A DNA stretch of 10,579 bases from Halomonas sp. Its GTDB lineage: Bacteria; Pseudomonadota; Gammaproteobacteria; Pseudomonadales; Halomonadaceae. Positions 1-5,984 of the stretch are shown piece after piece (the stretch's first letter is position 1; each line of letters begins with the position of its first letter). The translations under genes and the position numbers were made by a program. The stretch covers positions 1 to 10,579 of the forward strand of contig PWIZ01000434.1 in the NCBI GenBank assembly GCA_003560175.1. The letters run 5' to 3'. The notes under the pieces are model-generated. The model was given only the letters and a program-made list of their open reading frames with translations, ran no database searches and was not told the origin of the DNA.

Positions 1-464
1 AGGCGCAGCAGACCCGCAGCATAGTTGACCACCGAGTGGGGGAAACCCGGCAGCACGCGCAGGGCGCACTGGGTCATGAAGTCGCTGCGCCGCTCCAGGC
101 GACGCATGATCTTGCGAGTCAGCCCCTTGGGGGTCCAGCGATCCCCCACCCGGGCAGAGAGCCAGTAGGCACCGAGGGCACCGACCACACTACCGACGAT
201 CAGCATCGGCGTGGCCGCCAGGGGCGGGTAGAAGGGAGCGATCAACCAAAGGCCGATGCTGCCGGGCAGGCCGAGCGCCAGGGTCACCGCCATCACCAGA
301 ATGACGCCGATGATCACTACCGGATGGTGGGACGCTTCGGACGCCCAGCGCTGCAGGGAGGCCAGGTCGGGGGAGTGCCAGATCCACAGGTAGAGCGCCA
401 TCAGCAGCAGCCCCCCCACCGCTACCACCCGCCAGAGGCGACGCAGTGAACTATCGTTGAACAT
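1..464 (-). CDS. VTT/DedA-type (TVP38/TMEM64-like) membrane protein, 5' part only
   Basis: The minus strand reads open from an ATG at 462-464 to the window edge, giving about 154 residues; the C-terminal part is missing. The protein starts MFNDSSLRRLWR and goes straight into a hydrophobic segment (about residues 13-29). A second follows (about 48-65), then a re-entrant-like stretch with LPGSIGLW and APFYPP (about 65-82), then a Gly/Ala-rich helix with GALGAYWLSARVG (about 94-106). The segment RVLPGFPHSVVNYAAGLLRL near the edge matches the R-x-x-P-x-x-P...NY-x-x-G signature of VTT-domain proteins. These are polytopic inner-membrane proteins, some linked to lipid scrambling or flipping and membrane homeostasis; the substrate cannot be read from sequence. 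The ribosome site is weak (GGAAA seven bases before ATG). A short open frame at 190-387 on the same strand is a shadow of this gene. Confidence 0.75.
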   Translation of the reverse strand, partial: MFNDSSLRRLWRVVAVGGLLLMALYLWIWHSPDLASLQRWASEASHHPVVIIGVILVMAVTLALGLPGSIGLWLIAPFYPPLAATPMLIVGSVVGALGAYWLSARVGDRWTPKGLTRKIMRRLERRSDFMTQCALRVLPGFPHSVVNYAAGLLR

Positions 465-534
465 CAAACGGTTTCCAGAGCACAGTGACGCTCATGGTGC
501 CACGTCGGGCGCGCCGGGTGCCAGTATGAAACGG

Positions 535-568
535 CATCGGCCCGGCCTCCGAGGAGACCGGGCCGATG
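535..568 (-). terminator. Hairpin after the CigR/RcnB-like gene
   Basis: A perfect 11-bp inverted repeat (CATCGGCCCGG at 535-545, complement at 558-568) encloses a 12-nt loop, 16 bases beyond the stop codon of the upstream exported-protein gene. On the minus strand it is followed by GCCGTTTCAT, so the U-tract is weak. Its placement between two same-strand genes fits an intrinsic terminator of moderate strength, but it could also be only an mRNA 3'-end stabiliser. Confidence 0.5.
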
Positions 569-584
569 GAGTGCTGGCCGGCTG

Positions 585-1214
585 TCAGTACAGAATATCG
601 CGAATCACCTCATAGATGATGTCGTTGGCGGCATCGACCAGGATGGCATCGGGGCCAGCCCGGCGCCACTCGTAGCCTTCATAGCGTGGCAGGCGGTCCA
701 GGGAGCGCTCGTCGAAGCGCTTGGCAATGCCGGGGGGCAACGGCTTGCCACGCTCCAGGTTCATGCGGATGCCCGGCGGCAGCCCGGCACGCTCATCTTC
801 CCGGACCCAGTCACGGCGCTCGCCGAAGAGCCGACGCAGTTCGCGCTCATCGACACTCGGGCCGCTGCGATAGCGGTCGTCGCGGCGGTCACGATCTCGG
901 TAGCTATCTTCTCGACGTTCACGGTCGCGGTAGCCATCATCACGACGCTCACGGTCGCGGTAGCCGTCATCACGACGCTCACGGTCGCGGTAAGTCTCGC
1001 GATCGCGGTCAAGCTGGCGGGCCTCTTCCTGGCCTCGGCTGGCACCGCGGTCGGGCTGGCCCTGGCCCTGGCCCTGGCCCTGGCCCTGGCCCTGAGAGGC
1101 TCCCTGGCCGCGACCAGGATTGTCGGCGGGCTGGGCCAGTGCGGTGCCTGCCGCCATCAGCAGCACCAGGCTGGATGAGGCCAGGGCCAGACGCAGATCG
1201 ATTCGCTTGCTCAT
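585..1214 (-). CDS. Exported RcnB/CigR-family protein with low-complexity repeats
   Basis: This gene encodes 209 residues. I choose the ATG at 1212-1214 (MSKRIDLRLA) over one six codons upstream because GGAGGT sits five bases before it and the signal peptide then begins correctly. Residues 1-27 form a Sec signal peptide (basic start, hydrophobic LALASSSLVLLMAAG, likely cleavage after ALA). Residues 41-53 are an uninterrupted Gln-Gly run. Residues 75-114 are four copies of a charged 10-residue unit resembling YRDRERRDDG. The conserved C-terminal part (about 145-209) has LPPGIRMNLERGKPLPPGIA, then LPRYEGYEWRRAGPDAILV and a final IIYEVIRDIL. That double LPPGI layout is typical of proteins named anti-virulence regulator CigR and of the RcnB family (RcnB is a periplasmic factor in nickel/cobalt efflux). 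No metal-binding His or Cys cluster is visible, so a metal role here is doubtful. Periplasmic location is inferred. Confidence 0.8.
   Translation of the reverse strand: MSKRIDLRLALASSSLVLLMAAGTALAQPADNPGRGQGASQGQGQGQGQGQGQPDRGASRGQEEARQLDRDRETYRDRERRDDGYRDRERRDDGYRDRERREDSYRDRDRRDDRYRSGPSVDERELRRLFGERRDWVREDERAGLPPGIRMNLERGKPLPPGIAKRFDERSLDRLPRYEGYEWRRAGPDAILVDAANDIIYEVIRDILY
871..990 (-). repeat. 30-bp in-frame tandem repeat, 4 copies
   Basis: Four head-to-tail 30-bp units at 871-900, 901-930, 931-960 and 961-990 lie inside the CigR/RcnB-like gene. The two units at 931-990 differ by a single base (A/G at the sixth position); the outer ones are more diverged. Each encodes ten residues like YRDRERRDDG, so copy-number change keeps the frame. 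The near identity of two units suggests a recent duplication. It is a coding repeat, not CRISPR. Confidence 0.9.
1056..1094 (-). repeat. Hexanucleotide microsatellite encoding Gln-Gly
   Basis: Six perfect plus-strand TGGCCC hexamers lie at 1057-1092; in the minus-strand frame they read CAG GGC and encode (Gln-Gly)6-Gln just after the signal peptide of the exported protein. The hexamer keeps frame when it gains or loses units, so length variation between strains would alter a flexible linker without a frameshift. Confidence 0.9.
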
Positions 1215-1341
1215 GTGAACCTCCGGTTCCATGGGGGATGCCTATCAGACTAGCCCCCAATGATGCAGCCGGTGAGGACACGACTGTCGCACCTGCGCGA
1301 CATCGGACTCGATCACCAGGCACCCTTGACGAGGAACCCGC

Positions 1342-1363
1342 CCAAGGGTCACCCGACCCTTGG
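1342..1363 (-). terminator. Hairpin directly after trhP
   Basis: A perfect 9-bp stem (CCAAGGGTC at 1342-1350, GACCCTTGG at 1355-1363) with a 4-nt loop begins one base beyond the trhP stop codon (TAG, 1365-1367 on the minus strand). The downstream minus-strand sequence is GGCGGGTTCC, which has no real U-tract. It may be a weak terminator or 3'-end protector. The remaining spacer to the next gene (1215-1341) shows no other feature I can support. Confidence 0.4.
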
Positions 1364-1364
1364 C

Positions 1365-2798
1365 CTATTTCAGGTCGCGCATCAGCAGTGCGAACTCGAT
1401 GCGCTCGGGCGCAATGGCCTCCCCCGGCACCGGAATGTGCACCACATGGCCGGAGCCCGGGGCCGCGCCCACGGATTCCCCGCGCTTGTTCTCGATATGC
1501 TCGAGCACGAAGCGGCGATTGCCGCCGGGCAGCATCAGTTCCATGCCGTCACCCACCTCGAAGCGGTTCTTGACGTCCACCTCCAGCGCACCGCGATCCG
1601 GGTCATAGCCGATCACCTCGCCGACGAACTGCTGGTGTACGCCCACCGAGTTGCCCTGCTCATAGTTCTGGTACTCGTCGTGGACATGGCGGCGGTAGAA
1701 CCCCTCCGTGTACCCGCGGTTGGCCAGGTTGTCGAGCTCATCCATCAGGCGCATGTCGAAGGGGCGGCCGGCCACGGCATCGTCGATGGCGCGGCGGTAG
1801 ACCTGGGCGGTGCGTGCCACATAGTAGTGGGACTTGGTGCGCCCCTCGATCTTCAGCGAAGTGATGCCCATCTCGGTGAGCCGGGGCACGTGCTGCACGG
1901 CGCGCAGGTCCTTGGAGTTCATGATGTAGGTGCCGTGCTCGTCCTCGAACACCGGCATCAGCTCGCCGGGACGGGTGCGGTCCTCGATCAGCGCCGAGAG
2001 TTCGTCCTGCCCCTCGACGCCGCCGGCGGTGGCGGTGCTTTCCACGAGCTCGGCGCTGCCGCCGCCGGAGGCGATCAGCCCGCCCCCCTGCTGCCCGCCT
2101 TCCCCGGGTGTCCAGATCCCGCTTCCCGCATGGGCCCGGGCCGAGTTGGCGGGCACCAGGTCACCGGTCTCGTCATGGGCCGCGGCGACGGTGTTGTACT
2201 TCCAGCGGCAGGCGTTGGTGCAGGTGCCCTGATTGGGGTCACGGTGGTTGAAGTAGCCGGAGAGCAGGCAACGCCCGGAGTAGGCGATGCACAGGGCGCC
2301 GTGGACGAAGGTCTCGATCTCCAGGTCCGGACATTCGGTACGGATCTCGCCAATCTCGGCAAGCGACAGCTCACGGGAGAGGATGATGCGGCTGATGCCC
2401 TGCCGCTGCCAGAAGCGAGCCGCGGCCCAGTTGACCACGTTGGACTGCACCGAGAGGTGAATCACCTGATCCGGCCAGCGCTCGCGAACCATCATGATCA
2501 GGCCCGGATCGGACATGATCAGTGCGTCCGGGCCGGCCTCGATCACCGGTTCCATGTCGCGCAGATAGGTCTTCAGCTTGCTGTTGTGGGGGGCAATGTT
2601 CGAGGCCACATAGAACTGCTTGCCGCGCTCGTGGGCATAGGCGATGCCCTTGTGCAGGTTATCGATCTTGAAGTCGTTGTTACGCACACGCAGCGAGTAG
2701 CGCGGCTGGCCGGCATAGACCGCATCCGCTCCGTAGGCGAAGGCGTAGCGCATGTTCTTGAACGTTCCCGCGGGGGAGAGCAGTTCCGGGGCTTGCAT
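1365..2798 (-). CDS. trhP: TrhP (YegQ), U32-family tRNA 5-hydroxyuridine synthesis protein
   Basis: The product is 477 residues; E. coli YegQ/TrhP is about 450. TrhP, formerly annotated as a U32 collagenase-like peptidase, is needed for prephenate-dependent 5-hydroxylation of U34 in tRNAs, the first step toward cmo5U/mcmo5U. The N-terminus ELLSPAGTFKNMRYAFAYGA and the block AVYAGQPRYSLRVRNN (about 26-41) match YegQ closely. The four family cysteines are present at C170, C177, C193 and C197 (HGALCIAYSGRC, then GTCTNAC). These are likely cluster or metal ligands. FEDEHGTYIMNSKDLRA (284-300) and SLKIEGRTKS (314-323) continue the family pattern to the end. Between them, residues 202-275 form a linker about 25-30 residues longer than in E. 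coli and rich in Gly, Ala and Ser. The ATG at 2796-2798 aligns with the family start but has no clear Shine-Dalgarno. The gene is divergent from queC. Confidence 0.93.
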   Translation of the reverse strand: MQAPELLSPAGTFKNMRYAFAYGADAVYAGQPRYSLRVRNNDFKIDNLHKGIAYAHERGKQFYVASNIAPHNSKLKTYLRDMEPVIEAGPDALIMSDPGLIMMVRERWPDQVIHLSVQSNVVNWAAARFWQRQGISRIILSRELSLAEIGEIRTECPDLEIETFVHGALCIAYSGRCLLSGYFNHRDPNQGTCTNACRWKYNTVAAAHDETGDLVPANSARAHAGSGIWTPGEGGQQGGGLIASGGGSAELVESTATAGGVEGQDELSALIEDRTRPGELMPVFEDEHGTYIMNSKDLRAVQHVPRLTEMGITSLKIEGRTKSHYYVARTAQVYRRAIDDAVAGRPFDMRLMDELDNLANRGYTEGFYRRHVHDEYQNYEQGNSVGVHQQFVGEVIGYDPDRGALEVDVKNRFEVGDGMELMLPGGNRRFVLEHIENKRGESVGAAPGSGHVVHIPVPGEAIAPERIEFALLMRDLK

Positions 2799-2873
2799 CT
2801 GGAGTCACCGTTGTCAGGACGATGGCCCCCTGGGCGAAACCGCCCTGAGGGCAAAGGGTTTGGAAGGCGCGGA

Positions 2874-2902
2874 AGTCTAGCAATTGCCGGGGAATCTGGC
2901 CA
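2874..2902 (-). promoter_or_regulatory. Candidate trhP promoter
   Basis: On the minus strand TGGCCA (2897-2902) is followed after 17 bases by TAGACT (2874-2879). Each hexamer matches the sigma-70 consensus at four of six positions. The implied 5' leader is about 70 bases. It contains a small GGGCG-loop-CGCCC hairpin near 2832-2845 of unknown relevance. The -35 hexamer is palindromic and shared with the opposing queC promoter candidate. Confidence 0.4.
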
Positions 2903-2925
2903 GAAAGCGACGATTTGCGTACACT
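2897..2925 (+). promoter_or_regulatory. Candidate queC operon promoter
   Basis: On the plus strand TGGCCA (2897-2902) is followed after 17 bases by TACACT (2920-2925), four of six matches in each hexamer. The implied leader to the queC ATG is about 64 bases. I looked in that leader for a preQ1 riboswitch and saw no convincing pseudoknot or A-rich tail, so queuosine feedback through a riboswitch is not supported. Confidence 0.4.
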
Positions 2926-2995
2926 GCCCGGCGCCGGACCGGACCCCGGAACGCCGCTTCGACGGCCCGAGAAATTCTCCGATCAGAGTTGACCC

Positions 2996-3694
2996 ATGAC
3001 CCTTTCTGCTTCCCCCATGGCGGCCGATCGCCGCACCGTGGTGATCTACTCCGGCGGTATGGATTCCTATACCGTGCTGCACCGCGCCCTGCGCGAGGGG
3101 CTTGATGTCCACGCCCTCTCCTTCGATTATGGACAGCGCCACGCTCGCGAGCTCGAGGTCGCCGAGCGCGTCTGCCGTGAGCTCGGCGTGCCCCACCAGG
3201 TGGTGGACATCCGCGCGATCCACGGCCTGATCGACAACTCCGCGCTGACCGATGCCAGCCGTGCGATGCCCGAGGGCGATTACGGCGAGGAGAACCTCAG
3301 CGCCACGGTCGTCCCCAATCGCAACATGATCCTCCTCGCGCTGGCCATCGCCAAAGCGGTGAACATCGGCGCCGGCCGGGTCGACTATGGCGCCCACGGC
3401 GGCGACCATGTGCTCTACCCCGACTGCCGCCCCGAATTCGTCGAGGCGATGAACGCCGTGGCCGGCATCGCCAACTTCGAGGCCGTCGAGATTCATGCCC
3501 CCTACCTGCGCGCCACCAAGGCACAGATTCTCGCCGACGGCCTGGCCATGGGGCTCGACTACGGCAAGACCTGGACCTGCTACGTGGGAGAGCGGCTTGC
3601 CTGCGGACGCTGCGGCAGCTGCCGCGAGCGTCTGGCGGCCTTCGCCGCCCAGGGGGTCAGTGATCCCATTGCCTACGCCGAAGGGGTCGCCTGA
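2996..3694 (+). CDS. queC: QueC, 7-cyano-7-deazaguanine (preQ0) synthase
   Basis: A protein of 232 residues, the usual family length. QueC uses ATP and ammonia to convert 7-carboxy-7-deazaguanine (the QueE product) to preQ0 in the cytoplasm. The PP-loop SGGMDS lies at 19-24, followed by the family block SFDYGQRH (42-49), VVPNRNM (105-111) and YPDCRPEF (141-148). The C-terminal zinc-binding cysteines are C195, C203, C206 and C209 ([15 protein letters not shown]). The ATG at 2996 is used as start; the ribosome site is weak (AGAG about nine bases upstream). Another ATG at 3017 would trim seven unconserved residues and has no better site. It is the first gene of an operon and overlaps queE by one base (TGATG). 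Confidence 0.95.
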   Translation: MTLSASPMAADRRTVVIYSGGMDSYTVLHRALREGLDVHALSFDYGQRHARELEVAERVCRELGVPHQVVDIRAIHGLIDNSALTDASRAMPEGDYGEENLSATVVPNRNMILLALAIAKAVNIGAGRVDYGAHGGDHVLYPDCRPEFVEAMNAVAGIANFEAVEIHAPYLRATKAQILADGLAMGLDYGKTWTCYVGERLACGRCGSCRERLAAFAAQGVSDPIAYAEGVA

Positions 3695-4350
3695 TGTATC
3701 ACGTCAAGGAAGCCTTCTACACCCTGCAGGGTGAGGGCGGCCAGGCGGGTCGCGCCAGCGTGTTCTGCCGCCTCTCGGGCTGCAACCTCTGGTCCGGCCG
3801 CGAGTCTGACCGGGCCGCGGCAGCCTGCAGATTCTGCGATACCGACTTCATCGGCACCGATGGTCAGAATGGCGGGCGCTTCGCCGGTGCCGCGGCCCTG
3901 GCCGACCACCTGACGGCACTATGGCCTGATCGAGAGGGCCCGGGGGCGAGAGCCGGCATCCCCTATGTGGTGTTCACCGGGGGCGAACCGCTGTTGCAGC
4001 TCGACGAGCCGCTGATCCAGGCCATGCATGACCGGGGCTTCGAGGTCGCCGTGGAGACCAATGGCACCCTGCCCGCTCCCGCCGGCATCGACTGGCTCTG
4101 TGTCAGTCCCAAGGGGCAGAACGCCCTGGCCATTACCGCAGGGAACGAGCTGAAGCTGGTCTACCCTCAGACCGAGGCGCCGCCCGAGCGCTTCGCCCCG
4201 CTGGCGTTCGACCACTTCTTCCTGCAACCCATGGACGAGGCGCCCACCGGTGGCTCCCACGACACCACGGCCGACACCATTGCCTACTGCCTGGCAAACC
4301 CGCTGTGGCGCCTGTCGCTGCAGACCCACAAGATCACGGGGATCGACTGA
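3694..4350 (+). CDS. queE: QueE, 7-carboxy-7-deazaguanine synthase (radical SAM)
   Basis: The product, 218 residues, is a radical SAM enzyme that contracts 6-carboxy-5,6,7,8-tetrahydropterin to 7-carboxy-7-deazaguanine. The N-terminal EAFYTLQGEG (6-15) is typical of QueE. The iron-sulfur cysteines are C30, C45 and C48, a CX14CX2C spacing. This is the enlarged motif known for some proteobacterial QueE proteins (Burkholderia type), not the common CX3CX2C. TGGEP (95-99) is the SAM-binding GGE motif, and VETNGT (about 119-124) and VSPKG (about 136-140) are also family motifs. AAGGGG lies about seven bases before the ATG. Start and stop overlap both neighbours by one base (TGATG), indicating translational coupling. 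Confidence 0.95.
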   Translation: MYHVKEAFYTLQGEGGQAGRASVFCRLSGCNLWSGRESDRAAAACRFCDTDFIGTDGQNGGRFAGAAALADHLTALWPDREGPGARAGIPYVVFTGGEPLLQLDEPLIQAMHDRGFEVAVETNGTLPAPAGIDWLCVSPKGQNALAITAGNELKLVYPQTEAPPERFAPLAFDHFFLQPMDEAPTGGSHDTTADTIAYCLANPLWRLSLQTHKITGID

Positions 4351-5195
4351 TGACGCTATTCGTCAACCGCCTGACCCAGCTCGACGTTTCCTGGTGGTGT
4401 TCAACCCGCGGCCTGGTCGGGGCCAGCTGGCACGTTGACGTGGAACTCGACGGGGAACTGGGTGAAGACGGCATGCTCTTCGACTTCGGAGAGGTGAAGC
4501 CCTGGATCAAGCAGCGCCTGGATGCCGGCGTCGATCACACCCTGCTCGTCCCCAGTCGCGCCCCGGGCCTGGAGATCCACGACTGCCGCGAGGGGCTCTG
4601 CGTCAGCACCACCCTGCCCTGGGCCATGGAGCTGCGAGTGCCGCGCCAGGCGCTGACCCTGCTGCCCTGGCGGGAGATCAGCGCGGAGCGCCTGGCCGAC
4701 CATCTGGCGGCGGAACTGATGCGCCGCCCTCCACCACGGGTCAGCGACATTCGACTGCGCCTGCGGGAAGAGGAGATCGAGGGGGCGACCTACACCTACA
4801 GCCACGGACTGCGACGCCACGTCGGCAACTGCCAGCGCATCGCCCACGGCCACCGCTCACGGCTCTATATCTGGCAGCTCGGCAAGCGCGTCCCCGCGCT
4901 GGAGCAACAGTGGGCCGACTGGCTGGCGGATGGCTACCTGGTCGATGAGGCCGACATCGTCACCGGCGACGAGCCGGCCTGGAAGGCGCGGCTGACGACC
5001 CGCTATCAAACGGACCAGGGGCAGTTCTTCCTGCGCCTGCCCAGAGAGCGCTGCCATGTGCTGCCGACGCCCACCACGGTGGAGTGGATTGCCGACTGGC
5101 TGGCCCAGCAGATCGCCAGTGACACGGGCTGCGAGACCCGGGTTCAGGCCTTTGAGGGCATCGACAAGGGCGCCATCGCCCAGGCCTCCCCATGA
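4350..5195 (+). CDS. Tandem T-fold QueD-like protein (6-carboxytetrahydropterin synthase family)
   Basis: A protein of 281 residues, about twice the length of E. coli QueD (about 120). I start it at the ATG overlapping the queE stop (TGATG); a longer frame runs back into queE and is rejected. Two QueD-like halves are visible. The first (about 1-148) has FDFGEVK (44-50), a VDHTLL segment (61-66) like the LDH...LN of QueD, and an REEEIEGATY end (139-148), but GASWHV stands where QueD has its HGHS metal motif. The second (about 149-281) has H152, C161 and HGH at 166-168 (SHGL...NCQRIAHGHRSRL), fitting the zinc ligands and catalytic Cys, plus PTTVEWIADWLA (241-252) and VQAFEGIDKGA (265-275), but no clear DH motif. 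Position after queC-queE suggests it supplies the QueD step (7,8-dihydroneopterin triphosphate to 6-carboxytetrahydropterin); this is inference from context and motifs. Confidence 0.75.
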   Translation: MTLFVNRLTQLDVSWWCSTRGLVGASWHVDVELDGELGEDGMLFDFGEVKPWIKQRLDAGVDHTLLVPSRAPGLEIHDCREGLCVSTTLPWAMELRVPRQALTLLPWREISAERLADHLAAELMRRPPPRVSDIRLRLREEEIEGATYTYSHGLRRHVGNCQRIAHGHRSRLYIWQLGKRVPALEQQWADWLADGYLVDEADIVTGDEPAWKARLTTRYQTDQGQFFLRLPRERCHVLPTPTTVEWIADWLAQQIASDTGCETRVQAFEGIDKGAIAQASP

Positions 5196-5488
5196 CGGCT
5201 GGGGCCCCCTCGCTCCACGCAAAGGACACCATCGAAGCCGACTGCCGTCCGGGGTGCGGGGCCTGCTGTATCGCTCCCTCGATCAGCACGCCAATACCCC
5301 GCATGCCCGAAGGCAAGCCGGCCGGGGTCCGCTGCGTTCAGTTGGATGACGACAACCTCTGCCGGTTGTTTGGCGACCCGCGCCGCCCGGCGGTATGCGA
5401 GCGATTCAGTTTCGATGTGACCCTGTGCGGAGAGCGGCGCGAGCAGGCGCTTGAGCGCATCGCCGCTCTGGAAATCGCCACCGAATAG
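5192..5488 (+). CDS. YkgJ-type cysteine cluster protein
   Basis: A small soluble protein of 98 residues with eight cysteines: C18, C22, C25 and C26 (CRPGCGACC), then C48, C57, C69 and C79. The CxxxCxxCC start and spaced later cysteines match the YkgJ (CxxCxxCC) family, thought to bind zinc or an iron-sulfur cluster; no biochemical role is established for it that I know of. Its ATG overlaps the QueD-like stop (ATGA, 4 bases) and has no Shine-Dalgarno of its own, so translation is probably coupled. Being the last gene of the operon, it may accompany the pathway (for example cluster supply or RNA contact), but this is only context. Confidence 0.8.
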   Translation: MTAGAPSLHAKDTIEADCRPGCGACCIAPSISTPIPRMPEGKPAGVRCVQLDDDNLCRLFGDPRRPAVCERFSFDVTLCGERREQALERIAALEIATE

Positions 5489-5490
5489 CA

Positions 5491-5784
5491 TCAGGCGATG
5501 CGTCCCAGCGCCTTGAGCACCTCCAGCAGGTCAACCACCTGTTCATCGAGCTGGTGATACTCCTGCATCAGCGCCCGCAGACAAACTTCGAAGCGATCCC
5601 GGTCTAGCGGTTCATCTTCCTTCACCGGCGTCGCGGCAAGTAACGGAGATTCGAGAAAGGTGTCGGGGGTGGCATCAGGGCCCTCGAGTTCTCGAAGGGC
5701 CTGGGCAAAGGCATCATCGAGTTCACGGAACTGGCGCAGTTTTTCACGCTCGTCCATCGGTTTGTGCTGAGTGTGCTTTTTCAT
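5491..5784 (-). CDS. Small hypothetical protein, acidic and helical
   Basis: I do not recognise this 97-residue protein. It starts with a basic MKKHTQHKPMDEREKLR, continues with a charged helix (FRELDDAFAQALRELEG, about 19-35), a Pro/Thr-containing linker (about 36-60), and a second helix with leucine periodicity (RFEVCLRALMQEYHQLDEQ onward, about 64-92). There is no signal peptide, membrane segment or metal motif; the one cysteine is C68. It converges on the que operon with two bases between stop codons, so both transcripts probably run into each other. A TATAAT-containing promoter candidate lies about 95 bases upstream. The start at 5784 lacks a strong ribosome site; M10 (5757) is an alternative. 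Codon use looks native and the frame is the only long one with a plausible promoter. Confidence 0.6.
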   Translation of the reverse strand: MKKHTQHKPMDEREKLRQFRELDDAFAQALRELEGPDATPDTFLESPLLAATPVKEDEPLDRDRFEVCLRALMQEYHQLDEQVVDLLEVLKALGRIA

Positions 5785-5878
5785 TCGTAACCGGTCGTTC
5801 GTGGGGACGGCTCAGAGGGAAGCGCATAGGGAAAAACACGTGGCACTAGCCGTTTCCCGAATAATGGCTTGGAAAATT

Positions 5879-5907
5879 ATTATACCGACATCAGGAGCAC
5901 GGGCGAA
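5879..5907 (-). promoter_or_regulatory. Candidate promoter of the small hypothetical gene
   Basis: The minus strand has a perfect TATAAT (5879-5884) in a locally AT-rich patch, preceded after 17 bases by TTCGCC (5902-5907; three of six matches to TTGACA). It is the only strong -10 between mvaT and the small hypothetical gene, giving a leader near 90 bases. Confidence 0.4.
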
Positions 5908-5923
5908 GCAGGAGATCGATACG

Positions 5924-5950
5924 CCGACGGCGCCCTCGGGGCGCCGTCGG
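5924..5950 (-). terminator. 12-bp hairpin downstream of mvaT
   Basis: A perfect 12-bp GC-rich stem (5924-5935 with 5939-5950, loop TCG) lies 34 bases beyond the mvaT stop. On the minus strand the run of five T precedes the stem and no U-tract follows it, so it is not a textbook intrinsic terminator for mvaT; on the plus strand it is followed by AAAAA. It probably marks the 3' end of the mvaT message by stability or factor-dependent termination. Confidence 0.4.
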
Positions 5951-5984
5951 AAAAACGAGCAGGAACCCCGAAGGGTATGCCCGA

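Noticed and set aside
871..990. CRISPR-like array
   Set aside because: The 30-bp units are directly adjacent with no spacers and encode a 10-residue protein repeat in frame.
2897..2918. Sigma-54 promoter before queC
   Set aside because: The TGGC and TTGC elements are 17 bases apart between their GG and GC dinucleotides, not the required 10.
2932..2995. preQ1 riboswitch before queC
   Set aside because: The short GC-rich leader lacks the loop and A-rich tail pattern needed for a preQ1 pseudoknot next to the ribosome site.
1260..2999. Long plus-strand open frame opposite trhP (579 codons)
   Set aside because: It is antisense to the well-conserved trhP, has low-complexity His/Val/Gly-rich composition typical of high-GC shadow frames, and no recognisable family motifs.
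5488..5501. Shared bidirectional terminator between the cysteine cluster gene and the small hypothetical gene
   Set aside because: Only a 5-bp GCATC/GATGC stem without a U-tract is present, too weak to call.
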